From positions 1 to 64,000 of the forward strand of contig CANMLX010000018.1 in the NCBI GenBank assembly GCA_947498845.1: 64,000 nucleotides of DNA, written 5' to 3'. Position 1 is the first letter of the stretch. Each line of letters opens with the position of its first letter. A program made the translations under genes and the position numbers. Source of the stretch: an uncultured Flavobacteriaceae bacterium (lineage in GTDB: Bacteria > Bacteroidota > Bacteroidia > Flavobacteriales > Flavobacteriaceae). The notes under the pieces are model-generated. The model was given only the letters and a program-made list of their open reading frames with translations, did no database searches and was not told the DNA's origin. Below, piece after piece: positions 54,172 to 62,590 of this stretch.

Positions 54172-54203
54172 AATCAGTTTGGAACACTAAGCCCAAACTG
54201 ATT
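54172..54203 (-). terminator. Terminator of the CARDB lipoprotein gene
   Basis: AATCAGTTTGG (54172-54182) pairs perfectly with CCAAACTGATT (54193-54203). On the minus strand it is followed by a run of at least seven T. It separates the CARDB gene from the sigma operon. Confidence 0.85.
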
Positions 54204-54227
54204 AAAATTATTGTTTAAATACTATTA

Positions 54228-54386
54228 TACCAGTTCTGATGTAAAATTACCCAAAAGAAAATGGAATATTTTTGTGCTATGCGAAGAAGAAAATTCAAGC
54301 ATAGCCCAAGTTCTGGTTTCATTTTATGATAAAGCATAGCGCAAAAAGAACTATTTTAATTGAGTAATTTTACGTGAGAAATGGTA
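54228..54386. repeat. Palindromic element, family 1, copy E
   Basis: The arms 54228-54250 and 54364-54386 are inverted repeats matching at 20 of 23 positions (TACCA-TTCT-GTAAAATTAC type). The interior has GCTATGCG, AAGCATAGCC and AAGCATAGCG. It lies between the CARDB gene stop and its terminator, so it is transcribed as part of the 3' end. Confidence 0.7.
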
Positions 54387-54391
54387 TTAAC

Positions 54392-55672
54392 TTACTTGGC
54401 ACAAAATGCAAATTTTGCATCGTTTACAGGTGTAAAATAAGTGGTTTTATTATTTATACGCTTCCACCAAAAATCCCTTGTTGAAACTTCGTCTCTTGGT
54501 GTCTCTATAAGTTCATCTAAATCGACAAGCCACGTCCCTCTTACAGTTATATTTAATTTTTCTTTGTAAATCGTCCCATCTGCATTATAAGTTATTGCAT
54601 TAAAAGTGAGCTTATAATCTTCTGATGGCTCTATATTTTTTATTATAAGTTTCCCCAAACGCCCTTTATTAGTCTTATAAAAAATAACATCTTCTGGTTT
54701 TAACAAAAACCCAGTAAAATCTGTAGCTATAATTTCTAAACTACTAAGTGTTTTTTCCAAACTTTTAATCTCCTCAAAAGACGTTTTGTAACAGTCGTTG
54801 CAAGTTACATCCGGATAATGCTTGGGAATAGATATAATGTGAATATTATTATCCTCATCACATTCTTCCGTTTCACTATTGTGATCAATCTGTAGGATTA
54901 AATAGTTATAATCTTGTACCTTAGGATCATTAGGATTACAAGTAGAACAAGGCACAGTTGCTCCAAATTGAAATGACGATGTCCCTCCATTGGCAGACAT
55001 CACCCCTGTAATACGACCTCCTGCAGCATCATCTGTAGTATCTATTTGTTCGTCCATAGATAACCACGCTTGCACTGAGGTTTCCCCATCTACTTTCCCT
55101 ATATTTTTTATAGTGACTTCCCAACCTATTTGATTATTTTGACTAGTAGGACATATAATACTAGCTGCTTCAAATACAAAGTCTGGTTTATCACAAAACG
55201 CCTCACAAAGTTCTTCAGGATAATTTTCTGGGATTTTTATAACACTAATATTGTTATCTTCATTACATTCATCTATTTCAGAACGCGAATCTGCTTCTAG
55301 AATTAAATAATTGTACCCTGCTGTATCTCCAACTGTAGCACCAAAAGTGAACGATTTGGAACTTTCTGCATTAACTGCAACCACCAAACCTCCAGCTGCC
55401 TTATCTGTTGCGTCTATAATATCATCCACAGATAACCAAGCTTGAACAGCAGAATTAGCATCTTCCTGTCCCGTATTTTTAAGTATCCCTTCCCAACCTA
55501 TTTGATAATTTTCATTGGGCGGGCATATTACTTTTACTTCTTGAAAAAGTAAATCTGGCTTTGTACAATCTCCATCATCTGAAGAATCGTCGCAAGCCAC
55601 GTTCAATGAGATTAATAATCCCCCTAAGAATAAGCTAAATAATTTGCTTATTAAAAATTTTGTTGTTTTCAT
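54392..55672 (-). CDS. CARDB-repeat lipoprotein
   Basis: This 426-residue protein has a signal peptide and lipobox LNVAC (Cys27) followed by DDSSDDGD. Two similar CARDB-like adhesion modules follow (about 36-155 and 163-290): both open with C-x-KPD, contain QIGWE and (V)QAWLS, and end with DECNEDNNI or EECDEDNNI and an IP-x-x-YP segment. A third, different region (300-426; FEEIKSLEKTLSSLEII) has no repeat. Many paired cysteines suggest an extracytoplasmic domain with disulfides. Its promoter (55700-55727) matches those of the subtilase and the divergent trypsin-like gene. It may be a surface target, scaffold or sensor of the system. Confidence 0.85.
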   Translation of the reverse strand: MKTTKFLISKLFSLFLGGLLISLNVACDDSSDDGDCTKPDLLFQEVKVICPPNENYQIGWEGILKNTGQEDANSAVQAWLSVDDIIDATDKAAGGLVVAVNAESSKSFTFGATVGDTAGYNYLILEADSRSEIDECNEDNNISVIKIPENYPEELCEAFCDKPDFVFEAASIICPTSQNNQIGWEVTIKNIGKVDGETSVQAWLSMDEQIDTTDDAAGGRITGVMSANGGTSSFQFGATVPCSTCNPNDPKVQDYNYLILQIDHNSETEECDEDNNIHIISIPKHYPDVTCNDCYKTSFEEIKSLEKTLSSLEIIATDFTGFLLKPEDVIFYKTNKGRLGKLIIKNIEPSEDYKLTFNAITYNADGTIYKEKLNITVRGTWLVDLDELIETPRDEVSTRDFWWKRINNKTTYFTPVNDAKFAFCAK

Positions 55673-55699
55673 GTTTTAATAGATTTTACATTATACACC

Positions 55700-55727
55700 T
55701 TAATGGGCTACTATAAAAAAGGTTAAC
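55700..55727 (-). promoter_or_regulatory. ECF-type promoter of the CARDB gene
   Basis: On the coding strand GTTAACCTTT (55718-55727), 12 bases, CATTAA (55700-55705). The start codon is 46 bases beyond the first half. Confidence 0.65.
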
Positions 55728-55753
55728 AGCAAATAGACTTTTAAAAATTAATT

Positions 55754-55781
55754 GTTAACCTTTTTCATCGGTTTTCATGAA
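55754..55781 (+). promoter_or_regulatory. ECF-type promoter of the trypsin-like protease gene
   Basis: GTTAACCTTT (55754-55763), 12 bases, CATGAA (55776-55781), 49 bases from the first half to the ATG at 55812. It points opposite to the CARDB promoter in the same 139-bp divergent gap. Confidence 0.65.
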
Positions 55782-55811
55782 TTATTAATAGAAACTTAAA
55801 ATAATTTTATA

Positions 55812-56870
55812 ATGAAAACATTAGAAAAAACAGACAACTTAGAAAAAGTATTATCCGATTTTAAAATTGAAGAAGTTTTAAAACAAATTAACAGTATTAA
55901 AGAAAAATCTTTACCTATTTTAAAGACTAAAGATATAGAAGATCCAGGCCCAGAGGTTAAAATTGGATCAGACAAAAGGGTAGACTTAGAAAGCTTAGGT
56001 AACTTAGAGAGAATTATTAATAGAAAAAACTTTTTACCCGCTAGCTTCTTAGAGGAAGGCGCAATAATACAAAGAGCTGTAGCTAGAGTAGTTTTTAAAG
56101 AACCTTATGGGAATTTTGATACTGGAGATGGTTGGGCTACTGGTTTTATGGTCTCCCCTTCTTTATTTATGACAAACAATCATGTGATTTCAAGTAAAAA
56201 CTTTGCAAAAAAATTTAAAGCTCAGTTTAATTATCAGAACGATTTATCTGGTAACTCTACAACTACTGACGAGTATATTTTTGACCCGGAAGATGTTTTT
56301 TTTACTGATAGTAGTTTAGATGTTACACTTATAAGAGTACAAAAAAAACATCAATTTAGCTTGGCTAGAAATCGTTTTTCCATTGAAAATGAATATACAC
56401 CAAACCCATTGGATCCAATACATAAAATACCTCAAATAGATATTCATAATTTAATTACTGATGATTTAATAAAAAGGTGGATGTTTTCTCCTATTTATGC
56501 TGGCAATAAATGGGGATATATAAAATTAAACAAAAATCCATCTTATGCTAAGGATCAATTTTTAAACATTATTCAACACCCTAATGCTAGACGCAAAGAA
56601 GTGGCTCTTCAAGAAAACTTAATTACTAAAATTTTCTCTAATAAAATTCAATATACAACAGACACCGAACCTGGTTCTTCAGGCTCTCCTGTTTTTAACA
56701 ATCATTGGGATTTGGTTGGTTTACACCATTCTGCAGGCGAAAGAAATCAAAGAACAAATAAATGGGTAAGTAATCAAGGTATACGAATTGACAAAATAAT
56801 TGCTGCTTTAAAAAATAATTTTAATGGAACTGTATCTGGCAATAATATACTTACCGAATTAGGATTATAA
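55812..56870 (+). CDS. Trypsin-like (V8/S1-type) serine protease without signal peptide
   Basis: This 352-residue protease has a complete triad: His124 in TNNHVIS, Asp170 in SSLDVTLIRV and Ser290 in EPGSSGSPVF. This glutamyl-endopeptidase or V8-like pattern is seen in bacterial S1 relatives. Residues 1-80 form a charged, helical N-terminal extension (ETLEKVLSDFKIEE-like) with no signal peptide, so it is likely cytoplasmic or released without Sec export. It diverges from the CARDB gene with a matching promoter. Proteases of this type are used as effectors or cascade members in bacterial conflict systems, which is relevant but unproven here. Confidence 0.85.
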   Translation: MKTLEKTDNLEKVLSDFKIEEVLKQINSIKEKSLPILKTKDIEDPGPEVKIGSDKRVDLESLGNLERIINRKNFLPASFLEEGAIIQRAVARVVFKEPYGNFDTGDGWATGFMVSPSLFMTNNHVISSKNFAKKFKAQFNYQNDLSGNSTTTDEYIFDPEDVFFTDSSLDVTLIRVQKKHQFSLARNRFSIENEYTPNPLDPIHKIPQIDIHNLITDDLIKRWMFSPIYAGNKWGYIKLNKNPSYAKDQFLNIIQHPNARRKEVALQENLITKIFSNKIQYTTDTEPGSSGSPVFNNHWDLVGLHHSAGERNQRTNKWVSNQGIRIDKIIAALKNNFNGTVSGNNILTELGL

Positions 56871-56925
56871 ATTTAATCTATTAGTCTTAGGCATATGTGA
56901 AAATAGTCTCGCCTATTAGAAAATA

Positions 56926-56961
56926 AAAAAGGTCGCCATACTTTTAAGTAAGCGGCCTTTT
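56926..56961. terminator. Bidirectional terminator, protease / YceI
   Basis: AAAAAAGGTCGCC pairs imperfectly with AGCGGCCTTTT across a short loop (one G-T position). A-run left and T-run right suit the two convergent genes. Confidence 0.75.
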
Positions 56962-56983
56962 CTAATCATATTAGTTTTTTCAT

Positions 56984-57562
56984 TTAAAACTCCAAATCCA
57001 CAACTAAATCAAACTCATCATAAATTGCTTTATCTTTTAAGTTATCAAAAAAGCTAGCAGACCCATAACGAATATCGTATTTCGTTCTATCAATTTTTAA
57101 ATTTGCTGTTGCTTTACTACCATAAACAGAAATTGTAAACTTAACAGGGTTAGTGCTTCCTTTTATAGTTAAATCTGCATCGACATTATAAGCGTTTTTA
57201 CCAGAACTTTTCACTTTAGTAATTACTAATTTGGCTGTAGGGTGGTTAGCTACTCCAAAAAAATCGTCCGATTTTAAATGACCATCTAATTTCCCTTTGT
57301 ACTCACCTTGTAAGTCTGTAGAACTTATGGTTGTCATGTCTATAACAAATTCGCCTCCAGTTAGTTTTTCATTATCAAAAATCAATGCACCAGATTTTAA
57401 AGCAATGGTTCCCTCATGAGATCCCGTTACTTTGTAGCCTTTCCAAACCACTTTACTTTTGTCTGTTTTTATTTCTTTTTTATCCCCTCCTATTGTAGTA
57501 AAAGAAAAAGACATAAAAGAAACGATCAATACAACTCCTAATGTTTTTAATACGTTTTTCAT
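56984..57562 (-). CDS. YceI-family periplasmic protein
   Basis: This 192-residue exported lipocalin-like protein binds polyisoprenoids or similar lipids in relatives. A signal peptide (about 1-24) is followed by the YceI pattern VVWKGYKVTGSHEGTIALKSG, a central LKSDDFFGVANHPTAKLVI, and a C-terminal YGSASFFDNLKDKAIYDEFDL. The length is standard. It stands alone between a bidirectional terminator and the Crp/Fnr regulator gene on the same strand. Confidence 0.93.
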   Translation of the reverse strand: MKNVLKTLGVVLIVSFMSFSFTTIGGDKKEIKTDKSKVVWKGYKVTGSHEGTIALKSGALIFDNEKLTGGEFVIDMTTISSTDLQGEYKGKLDGHLKSDDFFGVANHPTAKLVITKVKSSGKNAYNVDADLTIKGSTNPVKFTISVYGSKATANLKIDRTKYDIRYGSASFFDNLKDKAIYDEFDLVVDLEF

Positions 57563-57656
57563 AGTTATAAATTGTTACTTATTATTTGCTTTACAAAATT
57601 CTAACTTATGTACGTTATAAAAAATAATATAGGTTACAAAAAACTATTAAACTAGT

Positions 57657-58265
57657 TTAACTTTCTACTGCAATTTGCTTCTTTATTTTACTCAAAAATT
57701 CTTTTGTTATACCTAAATAGGAAGCAATCATATATTGAGGAATTCGTCTTTCTATTTTAGGATATTGCTTCTTAAAATAAAGGTAGCGTTCTTTTGCCGA
57801 AAGACTAAAGTTTCTAACAATGCGCTTTTGAGAAAACACATACGCTTTAGTTATTATTTGTCTAAAAAAGCGTTCTAATTTTGGTATTTCATGATATAAT
57901 TCTTCAATAACATCATGAGAAAACATAATTAACTCTGTATTTTCTAAACATTGAACATTCAAATCTGCAGGTGTTTGAGTGATAAAACTCCCTACATCTC
58001 CTGCCCACCAATCTTCTATAGAAAACATAATAATATGTTCTTGACCTTGATTATCTAAATGAAATGTTCTGGTACAGCCTTTAATTATAAAACATTCGTA
58101 GGTACAAATGTCGCCTTGCTGAACTATATATTGATTTTTTAGATAGGTTCTGCAACTAATTTTTGAAGCTAAAAACCTTAACTCTTCATGAGTAAGATCT
58201 ACATAATTTGAGATATAATTGAATAATGGCTGTATTTTGACTTCTATATCACTCATAAGCACCAA
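57657..58265 (-). CDS. Crp/Fnr-family transcriptional regulator
   Basis: This 202-residue protein has an N-terminal cyclic-nucleotide-binding-like domain (about 15-125; QYIVQQGDICTYECFIIKG) and a compact C-terminal helix-turn-helix region (RIPQYMIASYLGITKEFLSKIKK). No cysteine motif of Fnr type is visible. The length is typical of the short Bacteroidota Crp-like group. It could control its neighbours, YceI downstream or the MFS transporter across a 504-bp gap. The ligand is unknown. Confidence 0.9.
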   Translation of the reverse strand: MVLMSDIEVKIQPLFNYISNYVDLTHEELRFLASKISCRTYLKNQYIVQQGDICTYECFIIKGCTRTFHLDNQGQEHIIMFSIEDWWAGDVGSFITQTPADLNVQCLENTELIMFSHDVIEELYHEIPKLERFFRQIITKAYVFSQKRIVRNFSLSAKERYLYFKKQYPKIERRIPQYMIASYLGITKEFLSKIKKQIAVES

Positions 58266-58769
58266 ATTTAATAATTATAAACCTGAGTTCAACCTAAGAA
58301 TCATAGATAAAATTCAATAAACATGCTAGATTCAACTTATAATTACGATAGACTAGCAATAGTTTATCGTAATTTAAGGAAGAAGATGCGTGTTTAGTGA
58401 TTTTTAGCTAGAAATTAATACATTTTCATAGCCTCTAAGGATTGCATAATACCATTTACGTAATTTAATTTCGTATGAATATTTCTGTCACTTCTACAAT
58501 GAGTGTCACGCCTTAGCATGATGTATTGAGAAGCTATAAACCTGTTCTCGATACATTTTTTATTTCGTTATCTCTTCATAAAAAACACTCGAACTGACAT
58601 ATGCGAAAATTTTAATCGTAAATCGTATAATATACTTATTTAAATTAAGCACTTGATAAAAAGGTCTTTTGTATTTAAAAAAATAGTGTTCTTGGGCCGA
58701 CTCAGGGTATAAGATTGTGCGAACAATTAAATAGATTTTTAATCTCCCTAATTACACTATTTTTACCAA
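58266..58769. other. 504-bp gap with a partial dispersed repeat
   Basis: No gene is seen between the Crp-like and MFS genes. It holds the element at 58453-58625. No convincing promoter was found for the MFS gene. Confidence 0.5.
58453..58625. repeat. Palindromic dispersed element, family 2, copy 2 (diverged)
   Basis: The element opens with CATTTACGTAATTTAATTT and closes with an inverted relative ending CGTAAATCG. Nested TCTGTCACTT pairs loosely with ACTCGAACTGACAT. The interior TTCTCGATAC also occurs in copy 1 near 6441. It is non-coding. Confidence 0.5.
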
Positions 58770-59975
58770 ATGGAAAAAGAAAATTCTTTTAAGCTCGAAT
58801 TTGTTGTTATAATGGCTTCATTAATGGCTATAGTTACATTAGCTATTGATGCGTTATTACCTGCTATTCCAAACATAAGTAATTACTTAAGTGTTTCAGA
58901 TAGTAGTAAAAACCAGCAACTCATAACCATGATTTTCTTAGGTATAGGGTTTGGGCAGTTGGTTTTTGGACCATTATCCGATAGTTTTGGACGAAAACCC
59001 ATTGTATTTACAGGTTTTATTATTTTTATAATTGCCAGTATTATATGTTTAACTACCAAAAATTTTGAGGTTATGATCTTTGGTAGAATATTACAGGGTA
59101 TAGGCCTTTCTTCTCCAAGAAGCTTATCCTTATCTATGATTAGAGATACTTATAGTGGTAATCATATGGCAAAAATGATATCGATGGTCATGTTATTTTG
59201 TATTTTTGTTCCTACTATAGCACCCAGTCTAGGGCAAATATTGGTTAACACATTTAACTGGCAAGCCATTTTTTATTTTAACATTGGTTTTGGAGTTTTA
59301 ATCATGATCTGGTTTTGCTTAAGACAAAAAGAAACGCTACCAAAAGACAAACGTATTAAGTTTTCTACATATCTGCTTTTTTATGGTTTTAAAGAGTTTT
59401 TAAAGCATAAAGAATCTGTTGCATACACTGTTGTTTCTGGTTTTATAACAGGGTCTTTTATGGTTTATTTAAGTACTTCTCAACAAATTTTTCAAGAGCA
59501 ATACAATTTAGTTAATGCATTTCCTTACATAATAGCATGTTTAACTATTTCGGTAGGATTCGCAACTTATATCAATAGCAGATTAGTTTTAAAATATGGC
59601 ATGTGGCGTATTGCTTATATAGCAACAATAGCTTACTCACTCATTCCCATATTGTATATGTTGTTGTTTTGGTCTGGCAAAAACCCTCATGCATTACTAT
59701 TAGTAAGCTTTTTTTCTCTCCAATTTTTTGCAGCAGGTTTTTTATTCGTTAACCTTAGTGCTTTGGCTATGGAACCTTTAGGCCATATAGCAGGTATAGG
59801 TGCAGCAATAAACGGCTTTATAAGTACTGTGATGGCTGTACCAATTGCAGATTATATTGGTCGTTTTGTTGTTACTTCTGTATTACCTTTATTTATAGGG
59901 TTTTCAATTTTTGGGGTTTTGTCTCTTACCGTTTTTCTTTTCTTAAAAAGTAAAGAAAGAACCGTTACAACTTAG
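58770..59975 (+). CDS. Bcr/CflA-type MFS drug exporter
   Basis: This 401-residue inner-membrane transporter has about 12 helices and the MFS motif A variant GPLSDSFGRKPIVFTGF after helix 2. It has DALLPAIPNI in helix 1 (the AIDMYLPALP-like signature of the Bcr/CflA group) and RILQGIGLSSPRSLSLSMIRD in helices 4-5. It probably exports drugs or metabolites by proton antiport. It is followed by an FAH gene after 50 bases on the same strand. Confidence 0.9.
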   Translation: MEKENSFKLEFVVIMASLMAIVTLAIDALLPAIPNISNYLSVSDSSKNQQLITMIFLGIGFGQLVFGPLSDSFGRKPIVFTGFIIFIIASIICLTTKNFEVMIFGRILQGIGLSSPRSLSLSMIRDTYSGNHMAKMISMVMLFCIFVPTIAPSLGQILVNTFNWQAIFYFNIGFGVLIMIWFCLRQKETLPKDKRIKFSTYLLFYGFKEFLKHKESVAYTVVSGFITGSFMVYLSTSQQIFQEQYNLVNAFPYIIACLTISVGFATYINSRLVLKYGMWRIAYIATIAYSLIPILYMLLFWSGKNPHALLLVSFFSLQFFAAGFLFVNLSALAMEPLGHIAGIGAAINGFISTVMAVPIADYIGRFVVTSVLPLFIGFSIFGVLSLTVFLFLKSKERTVTT

Positions 59976-60025
59976 TTTTAATATTTATTATTTTTATGGA
60001 ATTAATTTAATTATAAATAAAAAAA

Positions 60026-60640
60026 ATGAAAATAATAGGCATAGGCAAAAACTACGTTAATCACATCTCTGAGGTTGAAGCACTTAAAACTGGAAATCAA
60101 TTAATATTTACAAAACCAGAAAGTACATTAGTTACAAATAATAACGATGTTTTATACCCCAGTGTTTCCAATAACGTTGTTTATGAGGTTGAGTTAGTTG
60201 CTAAAATAGGGCAAACAGGCAAAGATATCTCAGTAGAAAATGCTGCCAACTATATAAGTGATATTGCTATAGGTATTGATTACACAGCAAAAGACGTGCT
60301 AACAAGCAGTCGAGAAAGTAAAGGGCCTTGGGCTTTAGCTAAAGGTTTTGATGGTGCTTCGCCTATATCATCTTTTAAACCTATTGCTAACTTTCCCGAT
60401 TTAAACAATATCAATTTTGATCTAAAAATAAATGGAGAAGAAAAACAGGTAGGTCATACATCTTTAATGATTTATAATTTTAGTGAAATTATCGCTTATG
60501 TCTCTAAATTTATGACTTTAAACGAAGGCGATTTATTCTTTACGGGCACTCCTGCTACAGGAGCTGGTGAAATCCATAAAGGAGATCATTTACAAGCCTC
60601 TATAGAAGGCGAATTACTCTTAGATTTTAAAATGATCTAA
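60026..60640 (+). CDS. Fumarylacetoacetate hydrolase family protein
   Basis: This 204-residue metal-dependent hydrolase or decarboxylase has IIGIGKNYVNHISEVEA, the acidic metal site YEVELVAKIG with conserved Glu residues, AIGIDYTAKDVLTSSRESKGPWALAKGFD, and FFTGTPATGAGEIHKGD. It is a short single-domain form as in YcgM/FAHD1 (acylpyruvase and oxaloacetate decarboxylase). The substrate is not fixed by sequence. It lies 30 bases before the cNMP/CBS/DUF294 gene. Confidence 0.92.
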   Translation: MKIIGIGKNYVNHISEVEALKTGNQLIFTKPESTLVTNNNDVLYPSVSNNVVYEVELVAKIGQTGKDISVENAANYISDIAIGIDYTAKDVLTSSRESKGPWALAKGFDGASPISSFKPIANFPDLNNINFDLKINGEEKQVGHTSLMIYNFSEIIAYVSKFMTLNEGDLFFTGTPATGAGEIHKGDHLQASIEGELLLDFKMI

Positions 60641-60670
60641 ACAACCTTTTCTCGGTAAATATACTTTCTT

Positions 60671-62590
60671 ATGAAAAACTCCATTGCAGATAGAGTATCT
60701 TATTTTTTAAATCGCTACCCTCCATTTAATTTAATTAAAGAAGAGAGCTTGACTAAAATTGCCTCTCAAGTACAAATTATGTATTTGGAAAAAGGGGATT
60801 CGGTTTTTGATAAAGGAAGTAATTATCATAATCATTTTTATGTAGTTAGGGATGGTTCTATTTATTTATACCACAGCAACGAAACAGATAAAAATATTGT
60901 AGGTATAAGTGATAAGGGTGATATTTTTGGATTAAGAGCTTTAATCACTAAAGAAAACTATAAGCTTACTGCAACTGCAAATGAAGAATCTATAGTCTAT
61001 GCTATTCCCATTGAAACATTTGAATCTGTAACCAACCGCAATGTAAAAATCCATAGGTATTTAATGACTGCTTTTGCCAGTAATACTCATGACCCTTACA
61101 CTGCTGAAGAAAATGGTCAAATATTTATTGATTATTTGCCAAACAGATCGGACGATATAGCGAATCTCCAAACTGCAAATTACACGAGAACACCTATTTA
61201 TTGCTATGCAGACCAAACATTAAAAAAAGCGGCCAAAAAAATGGCAAAGCATAAAATTGGTTGTATCATAATTGTGGATTACAATAAACATCCAATGGGG
61301 ATTATCACAAATAGTGATATTAAAAATAAAATTGGCACAGGATTATATCCCATTTCTACATCTGTTACTAATATAATGTCAACCCCAATTATTACAGATA
61401 AAGATGGTATTACGGTTGCTAATGCGCAATTAAAAATGATCCAGCATAATATTAATCATATATGCATTACAGAAGACGGCTCTCCAAATTCTAAGACTAC
61501 AGGTATTTTAACACATCATGATATATTAGTGACCTTAGGTAATAGTCCCGCAGTTATTCTTAAAGGTATTAGGCGTGCAAAACGTTCCAAAGACTTGAGG
61601 GGGTTTAGACTTAAAGCTAACACGCTCTTAAAAAATTATCTAGAACAGAACATTCCTTTAACCCATATAAATCACGTTATATCATCAATTAACGATGCTG
61701 TGACACGACGTGCTATTGAGCTTGCTATAAAAAAAATGGCTACACCTCCTCCTGTAAAATTCTCTTGGATATGTATTGGTAGCCAAGGCAGAAAAGAACA
61801 GCTTTTATTTACAGATCAAGATAACGGGCTTATTTTTGAAGATGTTCCTGAAGATAAATATCTAAGCACACAAAGTTATTTTTTAAAACTGGCTAAATAC
61901 ATCACCAAAACATTACATGTTATTGGCTTTGAATACTGCCAGGCAGATATGATGGCCAGTAATCCTGAATGGTGTAAGTCTATATCTCAATGGAACGCCT
62001 TATTTAGTGATTGGATAGTAAACCCTAATGAAAAAAGTATTTTATTGTCTTCCATTTACTTTGATTACAGTCATATATATGGAGACAAAACACTTGTAGA
62101 TAGTCTTACAGAAAACATATATAATACCTTAGGAGACACCTCTAGGTTTTATAGTATTCTAGCTAAAGATGCCATGAAAAACCCACCACCACTTGGCTTT
62201 TTTAAGCAATTTATTGTGGAACATAATGGTGAACAAAAGAATCTTTTTAACATCAAATATAGAGCTTTAATGCCTTTAATTGATGCGGCCCGTGTATTAG
62301 CATTAAGCAAAAAAATTAAAAATGTAAATAATACTTACGAACGCTTTGAAAAACTAGCTGAAATGGAGCCAAATAATAAAGAACTTTTTCTTTCCTGTGC
62401 TTATTCTTTTAAAGCCCTACTTAAATTTAAAACAAAACAAGGTATCTTACACAGCAATTCTGGAAAATTTATTGAATTGAGTTCTTTAACAAAAGAAGAA
62501 CAGCTTAAGTTAAAACGCTGTTTTAAACCTATTCAAGAAATTCAAGAATCTTTAAAATTACGTTTTAACCTCTCTAGCAGCATATTATAA
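60671..62590 (+). CDS. cNMP-binding / CBS / DUF294 nucleotidyltransferase-like protein
   Basis: This 639-residue cytoplasmic protein has a cyclic-nucleotide-binding domain (about 20-130), a CBS pair (about 165-295; KHKIGCIIIVDYNKHPMGII, then a second half around VTNIMSTPII), the DUF294 nucleotidyltransferase-like domain with GSQGRKEQLLFTDQDNG, and a DUF294 C-terminal domain to the end. This is the GlnD/GlnE-like regulator often found beside a DnaQ-type exonuclease and acetate genes. Both neighbours are present: the exonuclease starts at the next base and acs lies just beyond. A signalling role in acetate use is inferred. Confidence 0.92.
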   Translation: MKNSIADRVSYFLNRYPPFNLIKEESLTKIASQVQIMYLEKGDSVFDKGSNYHNHFYVVRDGSIYLYHSNETDKNIVGISDKGDIFGLRALITKENYKLTATANEESIVYAIPIETFESVTNRNVKIHRYLMTAFASNTHDPYTAEENGQIFIDYLPNRSDDIANLQTANYTRTPIYCYADQTLKKAAKKMAKHKIGCIIIVDYNKHPMGIITNSDIKNKIGTGLYPISTSVTNIMSTPIITDKDGITVANAQLKMIQHNINHICITEDGSPNSKTTGILTHHDILVTLGNSPAVILKGIRRAKRSKDLRGFRLKANTLLKNYLEQNIPLTHINHVISSINDAVTRRAIELAIKKMATPPPVKFSWICIGSQGRKEQLLFTDQDNGLIFEDVPEDKYLSTQSYFLKLAKYITKTLHVIGFEYCQADMMASNPEWCKSISQWNALFSDWIVNPNEKSILLSSIYFDYSHIYGDKTLVDSLTENIYNTLGDTSRFYSILAKDAMKNPPPLGFFKQFIVEHNGEQKNLFNIKYRALMPLIDAARVLALSKKIKNVNNTYERFEKLAEMEPNNKELFLSCAYSFKALLKFKTKQGILHSNSGKFIELSSLTKEEQLKLKRCFKPIQEIQESLKLRFNLSSSIL

